Source of the DNA: W0P33-017 sp963640395
Lineage (GTDB): Bacteria; Bacillota; Clostridia; Lachnospirales; Lachnospiraceae
Reading direction: 5' to 3'
Assembly (NCBI GenBank): GCA_963640395.1
Contig: CAVHZH010000028.1
Coordinates: 1 to 21,507, forward strand
DNA: 21,507 bases
In this document: piece by piece, positions 1-10,342 of the stretch
How positions within the stretch are numbered: position 1 is the stretch's first letter
How the letters are laid out: the number at the start of each line of letters is the position of its first letter
The notes under the pieces: model-generated
Database searches by the model: none
What the model saw: the letters and a program-made list of their open reading frames with translations, nothing else
What the model was told of the DNA's origin: nothing
Position numbers and translations under genes: made by a program

Positions 1-1726
1 GCTTTGCGTAAAATCCGTCCGCTGCAAGCAGCTGCGCATGACTGCCCTGCTCAATGATATGTCCGTCCTTCATAACAAGTATCACATCGGCACTCTGGAT
101 CGTGGACAGGCGGTGTGCGACGATAAAGCTCGTCCTGCCCTTCATCATAGTTGCAAACGCATTCTGGATCTTAAGCTCGGTACGCGTATCGATCGAGCTG
201 GTCGCCTCATCGAGTATGAGCATCGGCGGCAGGCACAGCATGACACGCGCGATACACAAAAGCTGCTTCTGTCCCTGCGACAGACCGCCGCCCTCCTCGC
301 CCATCAGGGTGTCATAACCGTGCGGCAGCCGTTTGATAAAGCTGTGGCAATGGCTCGCCTTTGCCGCTGCGATGATCTCCTCATCCGTCGCATCCGGCTT
401 GCCCATGCACAGATTGTCCCGAATCGTGCCGGAATGCAGCCATGTCTCCTGCAGCACCATGCCATAGCCCTCCCTGAGACTCTCTCTGGTCACATGCCGG
501 ATATCCGTACCGTCTACGCAGATTGCACCGTCCTTTACATCATAAAAACGCATGAGCAGGTTGATGAGTGTCGTCTTGCCGCATCCGGTCGGACCTACGA
601 TCGCGATTCGCTGGCCGGGCTGCACATGCAGGTTAAAGTCCTCGATCAGACGCTGCTCCTGTGTATAGGAAAAATAGACATGCTCCAGATCGACATTGCC
701 CCGGGCATCCGTCAGCACCTTCGCATCCGCGTCCTCTGCCACCTCCGGCGGTGTCTCGATCAGCTCAAAAACGCGCGCCGCACATGCGATCGCGTTCTGC
801 AGCTCCGCCACGACACCCGAAATCTCATTGAACGGCTTTGTGTACTGGCTTGCATAATTCAAAAAGCAGGACAACTGACCGACTGTCAGATTGCCGTTTA
901 CCGCAGACAGCGCACCGAATACCGCGACTGCCGCATATACAATATTATTGACAAATCGGGTCGTCGGATTCGTCAGTGAAGAAAAGAATACTGCCTTTCT
1001 CGAACACTCCTCCAAACGGTCATTGATCTCGTCAAAGTGCTCCTGCGCGGCCTCCTCATGACCGTAGCTTTGTACGACCTTCTGATTCTGCACCATCTCA
1101 TCCATATACGCCGTCTGTTCCCCGCGGATCTGCGCCTGCTGCTGGAACATGTGATATGTCTTTTTCGCGATAAAGCTCGCCGAAAACAACGACAGCGGTG
1201 TCACCACGATCACGACGAGCGCGATTCCCGCATCCTCACGCAGCATGAACAGCAGCGTGCCAAAAATTGTGATCACTCCGGTAAATAACTGCGTAAAGCC
1301 GAGCAGCAGTCCGTCCGCAAACTGGTCAACATCCGAGATCATCCGGCTCGTAATATCCCCGACTGAATGCCCATCGAGATAAGCCAGCGGCAAATGCTGC
1401 AGCCGCTCGGCGGCATCGTTTCGGATATCCTGTGTGACGTTGTAGGTCAGGCGGTTATTACAGCGCGCCATCGCCCACTGTGCAATACTATTTCCTACAA
1501 TTACTGCAGCGATCAACCGCAAAATATCCGTCAGGGCAGCAAAATCCACCTGCCCTTTTCCGACAATACAATCGACTGCTTCACCGGTCAGTCTCGGCAC
1601 ACACAGCGTCAGCACGACGACGAGCAACGCGAGAAGGATGCTGCCTGCCAGATAATACCAGTAGCCCCTGACATAACGAAGTACCTTTTTGACTGTTTCC
1701 TGTTTAAAAGCCTTATTTTGCTCCAT
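1..1726 (-). CDS. ABC exporter subunit, canonical-Walker-B half (partial, C-terminus off the window)
   Basis: This is a fused transmembrane-ATPase half-exporter; 575 residues are visible and the last few lie beyond position 1. The start ATG at 1724-1726 gives MEQNKAFKQETVKKVLRYVR, followed by a six-helix membrane domain (about residues 15-310). The nucleotide-binding domain has Walker A GPTGCGKT (about 377), a Q-loop (VLQETW), the signature LSQGQ (about 480; consensus LSGGQ), Walker B LILDEATSSID (about 500, with the catalytic Glu) and an H-loop IVAHRLST. The start lies 5 nt after the stop of the preceding ABC gene, and its SD (AAGGAGG) lies inside that gene's end, so the two are translationally linked. 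The altered signature here and the degenerate Walker B and H-loop in the partner are the hallmarks of asymmetric heterodimeric exporters (BmrCD, TM287/288 type). The membrane topology fits a drug or lipid exporter; the substrate cannot be read from sequence. Confidence 0.93.
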   Translation of the reverse strand, partial: MEQNKAFKQETVKKVLRYVRGYWYYLAGSILLALLVVVLTLCVPRLTGEAVDCIVGKGQVDFAALTDILRLIAAVIVGNSIAQWAMARCNNRLTYNVTQDIRNDAAERLQHLPLAYLDGHSVGDITSRMISDVDQFADGLLLGFTQLFTGVITIFGTLLFMLREDAGIALVVIVVTPLSLFSASFIAKKTYHMFQQQAQIRGEQTAYMDEMVQNQKVVQSYGHEEAAQEHFDEINDRLEECSRKAVFFSSLTNPTTRFVNNIVYAAVAVFGALSAVNGNLTVGQLSCFLNYASQYTKPFNEISGVVAELQNAIACAARVFELIETPPEVAEDADAKVLTDARGNVDLEHVYFSYTQEQRLIEDFNLHVQPGQRIAIVGPTGCGKTTLINLLMRFYDVKDGAICVDGTDIRHVTRESLREGYGMVLQETWLHSGTIRDNLCMGKPDATDEEIIAAAKASHCHSFIKRLPHGYDTLMGEEGGGLSQGQKQLLCIARVMLCLPPMLILDEATSSIDTRTELKIQNAFATMMKGRTSFIVAHRLSTIQSADVILVMKDGHIIEQGSHAQLLAADGFYAK

Positions 1727-1731
1727 CTGTC

Positions 1732-3483
1732 TCACGCCTCCTTTCCCGCCTGTGTCTTTCGGTTGTCAAACTGGGAATCATAGATCTCCTGATAAACTAT
1801 GCAGCGCTCCAGCAATTCCTGATGTGTTCCGATATCGACAATTTTTCCGCCATCCATCACAATAATCAAGTCAGCATATAATATCGAAGCCGCCCGCTGT
1901 GAGACGATCAGAACCGTGGGCTTCGGGTCGAGCGAGGCGATCGCCATGCGCAGCCTTGCGTCCGTCGCATAGTCCAGCGCCGAGGCACTGTCATCGAGAA
2001 TCAGTATCTCTGGCTGTGAAACCAGCGTCCGCGCGATCGCCAGTCTCTGGCGCTGTCCGCCGGACAGATTGCGTCCGCCCTGTTCGATCTGCTCGTCGAG
2101 TCCGTCCGCCTTTCCCTCCACGACCTCCTTTGCCTGTGCGATCGTCAATGCTTCCCAAAGCTGTTCATCCGTTGCATCCGGATTACCCCACAGCAGGTTC
2201 TCGCGGATCGTTCCCTGAAAGAGCACCGCCTTCTGCATGACAGTTCCGACCATGCCGCGGAGCTGCTCCTTTGTATAAGACTTCACATCCTTTCCGGCGA
2301 TCCGTACTTCACCGGACGACGCATCATAAAAACGAGGAATCAAGTGTACGAGCGACGTTTTTCCTGATCCGGTTCCGCCAATGATACCGACTGTCTGACC
2401 CCTTTTGACCGAGAAGGTCAGATCCTCCAGCGACTTGTCACCTGCACCCGCATAAGTCAGGTCTACATGCGAAAATCCAATGATTTCCTCACCATCTGCC
2501 AGCGTTGGCTGTACCACCAAAGCAGTCTCAAACTCCATAGACGACTGTACATCCAGCACGTCCGACACACGTCTGCCGCTCGCCAACGCGCGGGTCAGCA
2601 ATACGATGGTATTTGCCATTTTGACCAGCTCGACGAGAATCTGTGACATATAATCGAGCATCGCTACCACATCGCCCTGCTCCATCGTACCGATGGATAC
2701 ATGATATCCGCCCTGTGCCAGCAGTGCAATCACACCCAGATTGATGACGACATACGTCAGCGGATTCATCAGCGCCGATATTTTTCCGACATAGAGCTGC
2801 TCCTTTTTTAACACCTCATTCTCGCTGTGAAAGCTGTCGATTTCCTCATCCTCACGGTGAAACGCGCGGATCACACGCACACCGGTCAGATTCTCACGCG
2901 TGCGGCGCAGCACCTGATCCAGCCGCTCCTGCACCCGGCGGTACAGCGGCAGGGTCGCGTAAATAATGCCAAATACTATGATGAACAGAACCGGTATCTC
3001 AATAACAAACGTCACTGCCGCCTGTGCATTCACGGTAAATGCCAGAATCATCGCCCCGAATACGATAAACGGCGAGCGCAGCAGCAACCGCAACGTCATA
3101 TTTACACCGTTTTGCAGCTGGTTGACATCACTGGTCATCCGGTTCATGAGTGCGGAGGTCCCCTGTGTATCCAGCTCTGTAAAGGACAGCGACTGGATAT
3201 GCGAAAACAATGCATGGCGCAGCTTTGCGGCGAAACCGACTGCCGCCTTTGCCGCGAAATACTGTGCACAGATCGCGCAGAGCAGCCCGACTGCCGCCAG
3301 CAGGATCAGCACGCCGCACATCTTATAAATGTAGGGCTTGTCCCCATATTTAATGCCGTGATTGATGATCGATGCCACGACAAGCGGCACAAGCAGGTCA
3401 AACAGTGCCTCCAGCATCTTAAACAGCGGCGCGATCACCGATTCTTTCTTATAATCCTTTAAATAGATCAACAGTTTTTTCAT
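1732..3483 (-). CDS. ABC exporter subunit with degenerate ATPase site
   Basis: Half-exporter of 583 residues. I chose the ATG at 3481-3483 (MKKLLIYLKDYKKE), preceded by GGAG at about 8 nt. An in-frame ATG 30 nt upstream lies inside the terminator-like hairpin and has no SD. An N-terminal membrane domain (about 1-300) precedes the ATPase domain: Walker A GGTGSGKT (about 369), Q-loop VMQKAV, signature LSGGQRQR (about 472) and Walker B ILILDDSASALD (about 492). The catalytic Glu after Walker B is Asp, and the H-loop His is Gln (IVSQRAAS). With a canonical signature but a degenerate Walker B and H-loop, this subunit complements the downstream subunit, which has the reverse pattern. The pair should therefore form a heterodimer with one active and one degenerate ATP site. 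It follows the PrsA-like gene by 83 nt, across a strong stem-loop. Confidence 0.94.
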   Translation of the reverse strand: MKKLLIYLKDYKKESVIAPLFKMLEALFDLLVPLVVASIINHGIKYGDKPYIYKMCGVLILLAAVGLLCAICAQYFAAKAAVGFAAKLRHALFSHIQSLSFTELDTQGTSALMNRMTSDVNQLQNGVNMTLRLLLRSPFIVFGAMILAFTVNAQAAVTFVIEIPVLFIIVFGIIYATLPLYRRVQERLDQVLRRTRENLTGVRVIRAFHREDEEIDSFHSENEVLKKEQLYVGKISALMNPLTYVVINLGVIALLAQGGYHVSIGTMEQGDVVAMLDYMSQILVELVKMANTIVLLTRALASGRRVSDVLDVQSSMEFETALVVQPTLADGEEIIGFSHVDLTYAGAGDKSLEDLTFSVKRGQTVGIIGGTGSGKTSLVHLIPRFYDASSGEVRIAGKDVKSYTKEQLRGMVGTVMQKAVLFQGTIRENLLWGNPDATDEQLWEALTIAQAKEVVEGKADGLDEQIEQGGRNLSGGQRQRLAIARTLVSQPEILILDDSASALDYATDARLRMAIASLDPKPTVLIVSQRAASILYADLIIVMDGGKIVDIGTHQELLERCIVYQEIYDSQFDNRKTQAGKEA

Positions 3484-3497
3484 ACCTATTCTCCGAA

Positions 3498-3529
3498 AAG
3501 AATCAGGAACCATCCGGTCCCTGATTCTT
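3498..3529 (-). terminator. Terminator/attenuator-like stem-loop between the PrsA-like gene and the ABC operon
   Basis: Ten perfect pairs (AAGAATCAGG / CCTGATTCTT) continue through GACC/GGTT (one G-U pair) to a GGAT loop, giving a 14-bp stem with a tetraloop. On the minus strand the stem runs into a short T run (CTTTTCGG), so it is a plausible terminator with a weak U-tract. It ends only about 14 nt before the ATG of the ABC gene, so partial read-through or attenuation may set exporter expression. Confidence 0.7.
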
Positions 3530-3566
3530 GTTAGCTTTTATTCTATCGTAACTGTCCAGCCCGATC

Positions 3567-4757
3567 TTATGACTCTGAATCTGCAGCCGTTTCCCCGGAT
3601 GTCGTATCCGATGTGCTATCGGTTGTCTCATCCGTCGTGCTATCGGTCGTCTCGTCCGTTGTTCCATCGGTCGTCTCATCCGTGCTCTCTGTCTGTGTAG
3701 TATCACCGCTCGTCTGCTGCAATGACTTTGAATAAATGATATCGAAGTTCACCGGCTCCCATACCTTGTCGTCTACGGACCACTGTGCCGCATCCTTGTA
3801 GCCGTCCAATGTCTCATCATACAATGCCTGCTTGCGGTCGGAAATGATCGACTCGCGCTCACGCTCTGCTGCCTCCTTGTCATCAAGGCTGTCCATGCGG
3901 ATCACATAATAATAATCGTCGGTGTCGATCAGGGTCTGGCTGTATTCACCCTCACCGAGCTTCTCCGCTACCTCCAGCACTGCCATATCCAGATAGGTAG
4001 AATTGTCATCCTCGCTCTGGAGATCCTTTTCACCGTAAGAGCAGGTCGCCTTGCTTGCATCATGTGCCTCTGCCGCCGTCTTTAACGGATCCTCTGAGCT
4101 GCCGCTCAGCGCTTCGTCTAAGATCTGCTGCGCCTTTTCCTTTGCCTCGGCTGCTGCCTCCTCATCGGTCTTGCTATCCTCATCATCCGAGCTGGCACTC
4201 TTTGACACGCGTACATAGCTGAATGTCTTTTGTGCGCATTCCTCGTCGGAAACGTCGGTATCTGCCCCCGCAACGATCGCATCATACATCTTCTGTTGCA
4301 CCGTTGCCAGACGGAGCTGCTCCTTGACATAGTCCTCTGTCGCGCCCATCGCCTCGATCGCTTCATCGGTATTCACGGACATAAACTCGGCTGCCGCAGA
4401 CTCGATTTTGCTAATCTCATCCTCCGTGAGTGACACACCGTACTCATCCATGTGCTCCTCCAGCAGATAATACTCCTCCAGAGACTCCAGTGTATTGTCC
4501 TTCACGCGGTCTGTCATCGTCTCCGCGTCATCCCCGCTCTCCCTTGTCCACATATCCTCTCCAAAATAGGACATGTAGTAGGTGTCATAATCAACCGCTG
4601 TATACTGTGCCATATAATTTGCCAGTCCCAGACTGATCTCGGTACCGTTTACGGTTGCTACCGTCTCAGCCGGATCCATCGATCCGCAGCCAGTCAGCAT
4701 CGTGCCCGTCAGGAGCACACCGCCCAATGCCAGTATGGACAACTTTTTTAGCTTCAT
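3567..4757 (-). CDS. PrsA/SurA-like peptidyl-prolyl isomerase-type lipoprotein with a Thr/Asp/Ser tail
   Basis: A 396-residue secreted lipoprotein. Lys-rich N-terminus, hydrophobic segment and lipobox LTGC give an expected lipidated Cys24. Residues about 30-165 look like a SurA_N/trigger-factor C-type helical chaperone region: VATVNGTEISLGLANYMAQY, then an EYYLLEEHMDEYGVSLTEDEI helix pair. Residues about 170-330 look like a degenerate parvulin fold (FSYVRVSKSA, then an acidic insert, then LGEGEYSQTLIDTDDYYYVIRMD). Canonical parvulin catalytic residues are not evident, so isomerase activity is uncertain. The last ~45 residues are a low-complexity tail of T/D/S/E repeats. SD AGGAGG sits 8 nt before the ATG, and a near-consensus sigma-A promoter lies upstream, so it can be expressed separately from mfd. 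Likely role: folding of secreted proteins at the membrane outer face. Confidence 0.85.
   Translation of the reverse strand: MKLKKLSILALGGVLLTGTMLTGCGSMDPAETVATVNGTEISLGLANYMAQYTAVDYDTYYMSYFGEDMWTRESGDDAETMTDRVKDNTLESLEEYYLLEEHMDEYGVSLTEDEISKIESAAAEFMSVNTDEAIEAMGATEDYVKEQLRLATVQQKMYDAIVAGADTDVSDEECAQKTFSYVRVSKSASSDDEDSKTDEEAAAEAKEKAQQILDEALSGSSEDPLKTAAEAHDASKATCSYGEKDLQSEDDNSTYLDMAVLEVAEKLGEGEYSQTLIDTDDYYYVIRMDSLDDKEAAERERESIISDRKQALYDETLDGYKDAAQWSVDDKVWEPVNFDIIYSKSLQQTSGDTTQTESTDETTDGTTDETTDSTTDETTDSTSDTTSGETAADSES
3621..3692 (-). repeat. 24-bp tandem repeat inside the lipoprotein gene
   Basis: Three successive 24-nt units (3621-3644, 3645-3668, 3669-3692; the last diverges at its end) encode eight-residue repeats of the form TTDETTDS/G. 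A further partial, degenerate copy lies at about 3597-3620. The unit is a multiple of three, so gain or loss of a copy keeps the frame. Confidence 0.8.
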
Positions 4758-4811
4758 GATAAATATCCTCCTAAGTCTTATCTGCGACTGACTGATTCAC
4801 CCGCACTACCG

Positions 4812-4840
4812 ATTATACGTCCTTAACCCACAGAATGCAA
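4812..4840 (-). promoter_or_regulatory. Sigma-A promoter of the PrsA-like gene
   Basis: Read on the minus strand: -35 TTGCAT (4835-4840), a 17-nt spacer, and -10 TATAAT (4812-4817). The predicted start at about 4805 leaves a leader of roughly 47 nt ending in AGGAGG before the ATG at 4757. Confidence 0.8.
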
Positions 4841-4883
4841 TAGAACGCCCCCTGTTCACTCTTTTTTCACATAACAGTTTAGC

Positions 4884-4943
4884 CATCACCGACAAAAATG
4901 TGTGAATCATGCTTGCATGAATGAACACATTTTGCAGGTGATG
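4884..4943. repeat. Long imperfect palindrome between mfd and the PrsA-like gene
   Basis: A 60-nt hairpin. Outer arms CATCACC / GGTGATG (7 bp) are followed by a 2-nt internal loop, then CAAAAATGTG / CACATTTTG (9 bp with one bulge), an interrupted section, and a TCATG-CTTG-CATGA tip. Neither side has a T-tract, so it is not a standard terminator. It lies upstream of the PrsA-like promoter and downstream of the mfd stop, next to a GGTGATGAGGTGAGCGCC-like stretch (4937-4954). It resembles an intergenic palindromic repeat (REP/MITE type). Confidence 0.6.
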
Positions 4944-4983
4944 AGGTGAGCGCCCGATGATGAGCAAAGTTAACTGCATTCTC

Positions 4984-8547
<3,564 letters not shown>

Positions 8548-8563
8548 ACCTGCTGCTCCCGCA

Positions 8564-9133
8564 CTATTTTTTTCCGTTAAACCGGTTCATCGCGCCGTTT
8601 AAGTCGTCCATGAGAAACATCTCCGCCGCCTCTACCGCGTCCGCAAATGCATCCTCCACCAGCGCCCGTTCTTCCCTTGAAAAATGTCCCAGCACATAAT
8701 CAGCAAGATCCCAGCCCTCCGGTTTCTCGCCGACACCGACCTTGATCCGCGCAAAGCCCTGCGTTCCGGTCATCGCGATGATGTTTTTGATCCCGTTGTG
8801 TCCACCGGCGCTGCCTTTGGCGCGCACGCGGATGCGTCCGGGGGCCAGACTGATGTCATCATAAATGACCAGCAATTCACTGTCCGCATCCAGCTTATAA
8901 AAACCAAGGATCGCCTGAATGCTCTCGCCGCTGAGGTTCATGTATGTCTGCGGCTTTACGAGCAGCACCTTCTGCCCCGCGATATACCCGCTGCCGCATA
9001 AGGCGCGGTGCTTTTTTTCATCGACCGCTATATTGTATTTCTCAGCGATCCGGTCGATCACATCAAAACCTACATTATGTCTCGTCTTTTCATATTTTTT
9101 ATCCGGATTTCCAAGTCCTGCTATTACATACAT
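8564..9133 (-). CDS. pth: Peptidyl-tRNA hydrolase
   Basis: A 189-residue Pth, of normal length for the family. It releases the tRNA from peptidyl-tRNAs that drop off ribosomes. The start at 9131-9133 gives MYVIAGLGNPDKKYEKTRHN. A longer in-frame reading from 9256 overlaps glmU and has no family similarity, so I rejected it. Visible motifs are GLGNP, TRHNVGFDVID (catalytic His19, with Asn9 nearby), KPQTYMNLSG and GSAGGHNGIKNI. An SD (AAGGAAG) overlaps the glmU stop codon, 16 nt before the ATG. It sits between glmU and mfd, as in many Firmicutes. Confidence 0.97.
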   Translation of the reverse strand: MYVIAGLGNPDKKYEKTRHNVGFDVIDRIAEKYNIAVDEKKHRALCGSGYIAGQKVLLVKPQTYMNLSGESIQAILGFYKLDADSELLVIYDDISLAPGRIRVRAKGSAGGHNGIKNIIAMTGTQGFARIKVGVGEKPEGWDLADYVLGHFSREERALVEDAFADAVEAAEMFLMDDLNGAMNRFNGKK

Positions 9134-9149
9134 AATATTCGTATCTTCC

Positions 9150-9896
9150 TTATATAATTCCCTGCGTTCTTTTTCTGATGACCTCTGCCGCTTCTGCGAG
9201 CTGACCCTGGTCATTGACTCCCGTAATATCCGTGGCATCGTCCAGCGCATAAGCATCCACCTTCCGTCCCTGTGCCTTTATGATCGTGAGCGTATCCGGC
9301 AAATAATATTCACCCTGCGCATTGTCCGGACGGATCTGATCCAGCGCTGCCTTCAGTTGGGCGGTGTCAAACAGATACATGCCGGAGTTAATCTCGTGGG
9401 ATGCCAGCTCCTGCTCGTTTGCATCCTTATGCTCCACACTCTTTACAAACTGTCCCTGTTCATCGCGGATAATGCGTCCGTATCCGGTCGGATCGTCTAC
9501 CATCGCAGACAGCACAGTGACCGTATTGCCCTGTACCTCGTGATATTCGCTCAGGCGGCGCAGCGTCCCGGCTGTAATCAGCGGCGTGTCGCCAAAGAGG
9601 ATCAGTGTCTGCCCCTCATTACCCAGAAATTCACGTGCGCATTTTACGGCGTGTCCGGTACCGAGCTGCTCCGGCTGCAGCACAAATTCGACATCCTTTG
9701 CGGCGATCTCACGCTCTACAACATCATGCTTGTATCCCACAACCAAACAGACACCGGATACGCCTGCCCCGCGTGCTGCCTCGATCACATAATCGACCAG
9801 ACATTTTCCGTCGATGCGATGCACGACCTTCGGCAGATCAGATTTCATTCGTGTGCCCTTACCGGCTGCAAGGATCACTGCTTTTCGTTTTATCAT
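9150..9896 (-). CDS. glmU: GlmU-type UDP-GlcNAc pyrophosphorylase, N-terminal domain only
   Basis: A 248-residue sugar nucleotidyltransferase. The motif LAAGKGTRMKSDLPKVVH (residues 8-25), GTGHAV, GDTPLI, GYGRIIR, NSGMYLF and the closing TGVNDQGQLAEA match the uridyltransferase half of GlmU (GlcNAc-1-P + UTP to UDP-GlcNAc). Ordinary GlmU is about 450 residues and continues into a left-handed beta-helix acetyltransferase. Here a normal TAA stop ends the protein just after the linker helix, and pth follows within 16 nt, so no remnant of the acetyltransferase half is present. The SD AAGGAG is good. Acetylation of GlcN-1-P must come from another enzyme if this is the cell's only GlmU. The usual clostridial order spoVG-glmU-pth-mfd is kept, but prs is located elsewhere. 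Confidence 0.9.
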   Translation of the reverse strand: MIKRKAVILAAGKGTRMKSDLPKVVHRIDGKCLVDYVIEAARGAGVSGVCLVVGYKHDVVEREIAAKDVEFVLQPEQLGTGHAVKCAREFLGNEGQTLILFGDTPLITAGTLRRLSEYHEVQGNTVTVLSAMVDDPTGYGRIIRDEQGQFVKSVEHKDANEQELASHEINSGMYLFDTAQLKAALDQIRPDNAQGEYYLPDTLTIIKAQGRKVDAYALDDATDITGVNDQGQLAEAAEVIRKRTQGII

Positions 9897-9932
9897 GGCT
9901 CTTCTCCTTTATCTATTCCCAAACGTTCCTTT

Positions 9933-9961
9933 AGTGTAGCCTAATTTCCCCCAAAATTCAA
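9933..9961 (-). promoter_or_regulatory. Sigma-A-like promoter of glmU-pth-mfd
   Basis: Minus strand: -35 TTGAAT (9956-9961), 17-nt spacer, -10 TACACT (9933-9938). The -35 begins directly after the spoVG terminator, so the glmU operon can start independently there. Confidence 0.6.
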
Positions 9962-9963
9962 GA

Positions 9964-10002
9964 GAGCTGTCGCACAACCTGAAAAACAGGCAGCGACAGC
10001 TC
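9964..10002 (-). terminator. Terminator downstream of spoVG
   Basis: A perfect 10-bp stem (GAGCTGTCGC / GCGACAGCTC) with an inner CCTG/CAGG pair around an A5 loop. On the minus strand it is followed by TCTTGAATTTT, a modest T-rich tail. It lies 17 nt after the spoVG stop. Confidence 0.75.
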
Positions 10003-10019
10003 CATGTATTTACGATCTA

Positions 10020-10292
10020 TTACGCTTTGGCATCCAACTCCTGCTCCCTCGCATAACGCTCCAGGATCAGTCTTTGAATGCGGTTTCTGGTCTCCGTCCG
10101 GATCGGATGAGCAATATCACGGTATTCTCCTTCCCCGGTCTTTTTGCTGGGCATTGCGATAAACAATCCCTTCTCACCATCCACAACTTTGATATCGTGC
10201 AGCACAAACTCGTCATCAATCGTAATCGAAACGATGGCTTTCATTTTGCCGCTGCCCTCCAGCCTACGGATGCGTATATCCGTAATTTCCAT
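10020..10292 (-). CDS. spoVG: Septation/sporulation regulator SpoVG
   Basis: A 90-residue protein of the SpoVG family: MEITDIRIRRLEGSGKMKA, the core VSITIDDEFVLHDIKVVDG, then GLFIAMPSKKTGEGEYRDIAHP and a basic C-terminal helix. Length matches the family (85-100). SpoVG proteins bind nucleic acid and affect septation, sporulation and other global traits. The SD is AAAGGGGG, 8 nt before the ATG. It begins 50 nt after glgD, and I see no convincing promoter in between, so it may be co-transcribed with glgC-glgD. Confidence 0.97.
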   Translation of the reverse strand: MEITDIRIRRLEGSGKMKAIVSITIDDEFVLHDIKVVDGEKGLFIAMPSKKTGEGEYRDIAHPIRTETRNRIQRLILERYAREQELDAKA

Positions 10293-10309
10293 ATCTCTAA
10301 CCCCCTTTT

Positions 10310-10333
10310 TGACCGCATCTGACGATCCGGTCA
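10310..10333. other. Small hairpin between glgD and spoVG
   Basis: TGACCG and CGGTCA (6 bp) flank a 12-nt loop, directly upstream of the SD A5G5 of spoVG. A competing fold, CTGAC/GTCAG, uses part of the same sequence. No T-tract follows on either strand, so it is not a terminator; it could influence spoVG translation. Confidence 0.35.
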
Positions 10334-10342
10334 GGTATTACC

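Noticed and set aside
38..979. A 313-codon plus-strand open frame
   Set aside because: It lies wholly antisense to the ABC exporter subunit, whose motifs are clear. The frame shows no recognisable domain and has no SD.
2827..3462. A 211-codon plus-strand open frame
   Set aside because: Antisense shadow of the upstream ABC subunit; Gln/His/Arg-rich composition typical of a reverse frame.
3570..3713. CRISPR-like repetition
   Set aside because: The 24-bp units are contiguous, in frame and inside a coding sequence, with no spacers.
9134..9256. Extended N-terminus of Pth
   Set aside because: The 41 extra codons overlap glmU in another frame and do not resemble Pth. The ATG at 9133 has an SD and gives the standard N-terminus.
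8919..9944. A 341-codon plus-strand open frame over pth and glmU
   Set aside because: Antisense to two conserved genes and the glmU promoter; no domain-like pattern.
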